A stretch of DNA of 10,337 bases, taken from the NCBI GenBank assembly GCA_004151065.3, contig NWUY0300015529.1:45136-55472 (forward strand), written 5' to 3'. The stretch comes from Larix sibirica. Its lineage: Eukaryota > Streptophyta > Pinopsida > Pinales > Pinaceae. Shown in pieces: positions 7,322-10,337 of the stretch. How positions within the stretch are numbered: position 1 is the first letter of the stretch; every line of letters begins with the position of its first letter. The position numbers were made by a program, and so were the translations under genes. Under the pieces are notes generated by a model. The model had not been told where the DNA came from. It saw only the letters and a program-made list of their open reading frames with translations, and did no database searches.

Positions 7322-7495
7322 CTATGTCCAAATGTCCCTTTAGGAAAGATAAAGGGTGTTGTCAAGAAGCTATTGCGTTCATGTTTTGTTGGAGAAAGGA
7401 TGAGAAATGTTAAGCATAAGTGGGATATTAATTTGGCTAACAAAGTAGACTATTGTGTCCAAAACATAAATTGTGATGTGGTTTCTCAAGGATTC
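7319..7495 (+). other. 59-codon open stretch, possible exon remnant
   Basis: A stop-to-stop frame of 59 codons reads as a balanced, basic peptide (including KGVVKKLLRSCFVGERMRN and HKWDINLANKVDYC) and ends in TAA at 7496-7498. For this AT content such a length without stops is notable but not decisive. A tgtccctttag at 7333-7343 could serve as a splice acceptor just before the protein-like part. There is no in-frame ATG before residue 28. I recognise no family. It could be an exon of a decayed gene or of an old transposon; the plus-strand exon-like block at 8156-8243 may or may not belong to the same gene. Confidence 0.3.
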
Positions 7496-7640
7496 TAAAG
7501 AACACCACTACCAACATTTTAGATATTCAAGAAAAATCCATGCTTGTCTTTTTAACCAACCACTAAATGCATGAAATGTTTTATTAAATATTGCTATACT
7601 GGTTTAAGAACACATGATGTCTATAAATGCCACACAAGAA

Positions 7641-7786
7641 TTATGTAAGAAGCCCCTAATTCCCTGAGTAGTTTGCTATATTAAATTCCTCATCAAATAA
7701 CCAAACCATAAGTTCTTATGGAAGAAGCCCCTCCCTGAGTAGTTTGTTATATTAAATTCCTCATTAAATAACCAAACCATAAGTTC
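7641..7786. repeat. Tandem duplication of a 71-75 bp unit
   Basis: 7641-7715 (75 bp) and 7716-7786 (71 bp) align end to end with a four-base deletion (taat) and a few substitutions, and a further partial copy, ttattg, follows. The junction lies inside a perfect hairpin at 7706-7721 (ccataag-tt-cttatgg), which may have provoked the duplication during replication. The unit does not encode protein. Confidence 0.85.
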
Positions 7787-8155
7787 TTATTGTATTTGTT
7801 GAAACATCAATTTCTAAATTGCTCCCCAATAAATTAAATATATTTTTTGTATTGATAAGATGCCCAACTTGAGGCTCTAAATTGGATTAATTGCATCAAA
7901 TTTTTACACATTAAAACATAATTTTTGCTTGTTTAACTTATTGCTGATCCAAAAGAACAGTCAAAGATGAGAAACCTAAAATAGTTTGTATTTCCTAATA
8001 AAACATGATAATTAATGCTCCCCAATACTGGCATCACTTGTTGGGTATCAACGTGTGTGGACCCACTCGAACTAATCCCACATTCAAACATTGACTAGAA
8101 TCATAAGACACAATACATGCCTATTAAAACTATTAGTTGTTATCTTTATGTATAG
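7787..8155. other. AT-rich stretch, no gene seen
   Basis: No coding signal on either strand. tgttgggtatcaacgtgtgt at about 8040 looks like the start of a plant LTR, but no matching end, primer site or second copy is present. Its right end supplies the pyrimidine-rich tract ending in tatag before the exon-like block at 8156. Confidence 0.3.
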
Positions 8156-8243
8156 GATATGGTCCCTCAAATTGTCTTGGTTAGCTCTTGCGCTAAAATC
8201 AACACTGTAGAGGATATGGAGAGGATGTACATTAATTATTTCA
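8156..8243 (+). other. Exon-like block with consensus splice signals
   Basis: An 88-bp open block reads PQIVLVSSCAKINTVEDMER and then MYINYF. It is preceded by a T-rich tract ending in tatag (acceptor AG at 8154-8155) and followed directly by gtaagt (8244-8249), a perfect plant donor. In this reading it would start in phase 0 and end in phase 1. No stop interrupts it. I do not recognise the protein. A chance match is possible at this length, and no neighbouring exon in a compatible phase could be assigned with confidence. Confidence 0.35.
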
Positions 8244-8749
8244 GTAAGTAAAATATATGGATGTTTGGATAAAACTAATTTCTAATAACATTTTGTATCC
8301 ATTGTGTGGCGTAATATTTTTGTTCAATGTTATCAACTTTCATTCAAAGAGGGATGTCTAAACTCTAAAAGGAGTGTTAAAGGCTAAAATGCCTAGAGGG
8401 AGACTTAAAGGTATAAAATAATATGCTATTGCCTCCTTAAGCATGAAATCTATAGATACTTGATATCCAATAATAACATGCATTGGTTTCAAATGTGCTA
8501 TTGCTCCTTGATATATAGTATCAGTATGTGTTCGTATCAAACATGAACAATATCAATTTTTAGGTCATATATGAGATTTTCATATGCCTTATAACTGGAG
8601 TTATACTTAAAGATGCATTTAGATTTCTAAATCTTCGTGACAAAGAGGTGTGGGATAAGAATGAAACAACAATTTTCCATCTTTCCTACTGGATCTAATT
8701 GATCCATTATGGATCCATATTCATTTGTGATACATCTAGGATCCATAAA
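8244..8749. other. AT-rich stretch, no confident gene
   Basis: Frames on both strands are short. A direct repeat, tgctattgcctcctt at about 8423 and tgctattgctcctt at about 8497, lies about 75 bp apart. ggatcca-like words cluster between 8690 and 8757. The right part may be the worn upstream portion of the hAT transposase remnant that becomes recognisable at about 8750. Confidence 0.3.
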
Positions 8750-9480
8750 AAAATCATATCTATATGGGATACAATCATACACCATAGATGCATTACAACA
8801 TAGTGTCCATGATACTCTAATGGTGACATAGATGAAAACCTTGCATTGGTGAAGCATGTGATGGCACATATATGACCCTAGAAAACATAATAGGTAATAT
8901 AAAGAGCATCACCTAGAGGAAATATTCTATTAAGGAAATCAAGAAAATAGTTATCAAAATATGAAACAAGGTGGTAACTCTTTGCACCTTTTGGGTTTTG
9001 CACTGGATTCTAATAAGAAACATGCTAATTATATGTGCTCTTGCTGCCAAGAAAAACCAGGCCAACAAGGACAAGGAAGGTTCCATTAGATAAGAATCAT
9101 AGAACAATCTAACAAAACCTAGAGTCACATTTGATCTCTAGGATGTATTTTCTACATTTTTATAATAAAAGGGTATTCATGTGATTGTAGATGCTATGAC
9201 TGAAAATAACATGGAACCAATTGAATGCAATGTTATGATGCATATACCAATCATCTTCAAACTTTAATTTTTTCCTTTTATCATAGGTTGTAAGTTCCTT
9301 GTCAATTGAGAAGAATTGGAAAAATTATTGCTTCATCCATTCAGTAAAGTAGAACACGTTGGAAATAGAAAAGGTTAAGGATCCTCCATTTTTCCATTCC
9401 AATTTATAGCTACCATAAAATATACCATATAGTATAGGAAGGGGCCTAATAATATATGGGAAATAGAAACAAAATTTAGT
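8750..9480 (+). pseudogene. hAT-family transposase, decayed C-terminal half
   Basis: The plus strand carries pieces of a hAT superfamily (class II DNA transposon) transposase in shifting frames. At 9302-9349 it reads SIEKNWKNYCFIHSVK, then a stop (9350), then NTLEIEKVK and FFHSNL to 9406. This matches the C-terminal dimerisation domain of plant hAT proteins, typically SSxxERNWSxYxFIHSxKRN...LVFVHSNLRL. The following frame (9433-9474) reads KGPNNIWEIE, like the WDI-containing tail. Upstream, 8765-8878 reads IWDTIIHHRC and GDIDENLAL with stops, and 8863-9091 reads TLENIIGNIK, KYSIKEIKKIV and VLHWILI. These resemble the FW...PLvxVLRlvDGdxkPalGyiY, mid-domain and LHxAxxxLNP segments that precede the dimerisation domain in order. 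Frameshifts and many stops mean it cannot make transposase. The N-terminal BED finger, terminal inverted repeats and 8-bp target duplication were not found. Confidence 0.65.
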
Positions 9481-10337
9481 TAAACATTTCCTTTAATGCA
9501 ATCTCTTAATTTAATATGGAAAAAGAGGTATGAATGATCTTGACATCTACCGATACAGTGTCTACATCAGGATCTAATTTCCCTTTATCTTCTACCCCCC
9601 CTCGAGAATATTAATGCTATAGAATTTCAATAGTGATATGATAACAAGGATGAGTTTATTAAATGATATGTGTATCAACTAATGTTATGGGGAGTTTTGA
9701 GACACTATCATGTATGCATTGCATAAACACAATTAACTACCTGAACTAAAAATGAACCTCTTGGGATATGGACATGCCCCTAGACACCTAAGCCAATACA
9801 AAAAGGAAACAAATGAACACTAACATTCCCTTAGATCCAACTTTTATGAAAACAAGAGGAGAAAAGGGTAGAGAAGGAAGTAGATTTCCTACCTTGTTTG
9901 GATGGTTTTCCTCATTTCTCTAGCCTTTAGCTTCATCTTCCAAATCTCCTAATCTTGATGAAACTTGTAGAGAACAATAAAAATATTCCTTCCTCCAAGT
10001 AGGTTAAGCATAAACAAGATCTACTCTACTTTGAATATCACAAAGTAAACATACATTGCATGAGAACAAGTATTGGGAAATAAACCAAGTTTATTAATGG
10101 AAAGTAAATAAGGAAACAAAATGAGCCATATACCTGACTTTGTTGCAATATCTCTTTCAATATCTCCTTCAGAATCCCATTGAGCACTCTAAGATCATAA
10201 GGACCACCTCTCTAAGTTATTTGATGTTAATTTTTGAGCAAATATGATGAGCTTTGAACTTTAAAACTTTAAGTGCGGAAATATTGAATACTTGAATCAA
10301 TGAACCATTCAATCACATGAAACATTCAACCATAACA
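9481..10337. other. AT-rich stretch with tiny repeats, no gene seen
   Basis: No protein-like frame on either strand. Two small duplications stand out: a 12-bp pair, caatatctcttt/caatatctcctt, at 10146-10169, and a 17-bp pair at 10301-10317 and 10318-10334 (14 of 17 identical), at the window edge. A run of seven C lies at about 9595-9601. The right terminus of the hAT element may lie somewhere here, unrecognised. Confidence 0.35.

Noticed and set aside
8040-8110. LTR-like start (TGTTGGGTATCAACG)
   Set aside because: No matching end, primer site or second copy was found.
8913-9128. 71-codon minus-strand frame
   Set aside because: Opposite strand of the hAT remnant; the plus-strand reading fits a known family better.
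1-10337. CRISPR arrays, tRNA, rRNA, bacterial operons or a novel multi-gene system
   Set aside because: No regularly spaced repeats, no RNA gene folds, and no set of intact adjacent genes were seen.

Overview
The window looks like intergenic, repeat-dominated DNA from a seed plant nuclear genome. It is AT-rich, with no intact gene, no rRNA or tRNA gene and no bacterial gene layout. What can be recognised is a plant-type tRNA-derived SINE, an LTR retrotransposon end with an initiator-methionine-tRNA primer site, a decayed hAT transposase and several broken coding fragments. Long stretches of old, stop-riddled elements suggest a large genome such as that of a gymnosperm. That last point is inference, because nothing in the window fixes the species.

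Layout. 1-1846: purine-rich plus strand, with a weak, stop-riddled plus-strand reading (212-970) and a short diverged tandem repeat (1682-1782). 1847-2159: primer-binding site and one complete-looking LTR of a minus-strand LTR retrotransposon, with a strong hairpin and a TATA box; the internal region would run left and out of the window. 2229-2579: a minus-strand open stretch of 117 codons with one stop, bounded by plausible splice sites, probably an exon of an unidentified gene or pseudogene. 2580-4870: non-coding, with small inverted and tandem repeats and one ambiguous base (N at 2663). 4871-5479: plus-strand decayed coding remnant that resembles two successive filamin-type Ig-like repeats. 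5978-6217: a well-preserved SINE with A box, B box, A-tail and a 13-bp target-site duplication, the clearest feature here. 6218-8750: AT-rich, with two local tandem duplications, a 59-codon open stretch and one exon-like block with consensus splice signals. 8750-9480: plus-strand hAT-family transposase remnant, recognised by its C-terminal dimerisation motif. 9480-10337: nothing beyond tiny repeats.

No genes here can be shown to work together. The window records successive insertions (LTR element, hAT transposon, SINE) among decayed coding fragments. I looked for an undescribed system and did not find convincing evidence of one. The most useful leads are the unidentified minus-strand exon at 2229-2579 and the filamin-like remnant.
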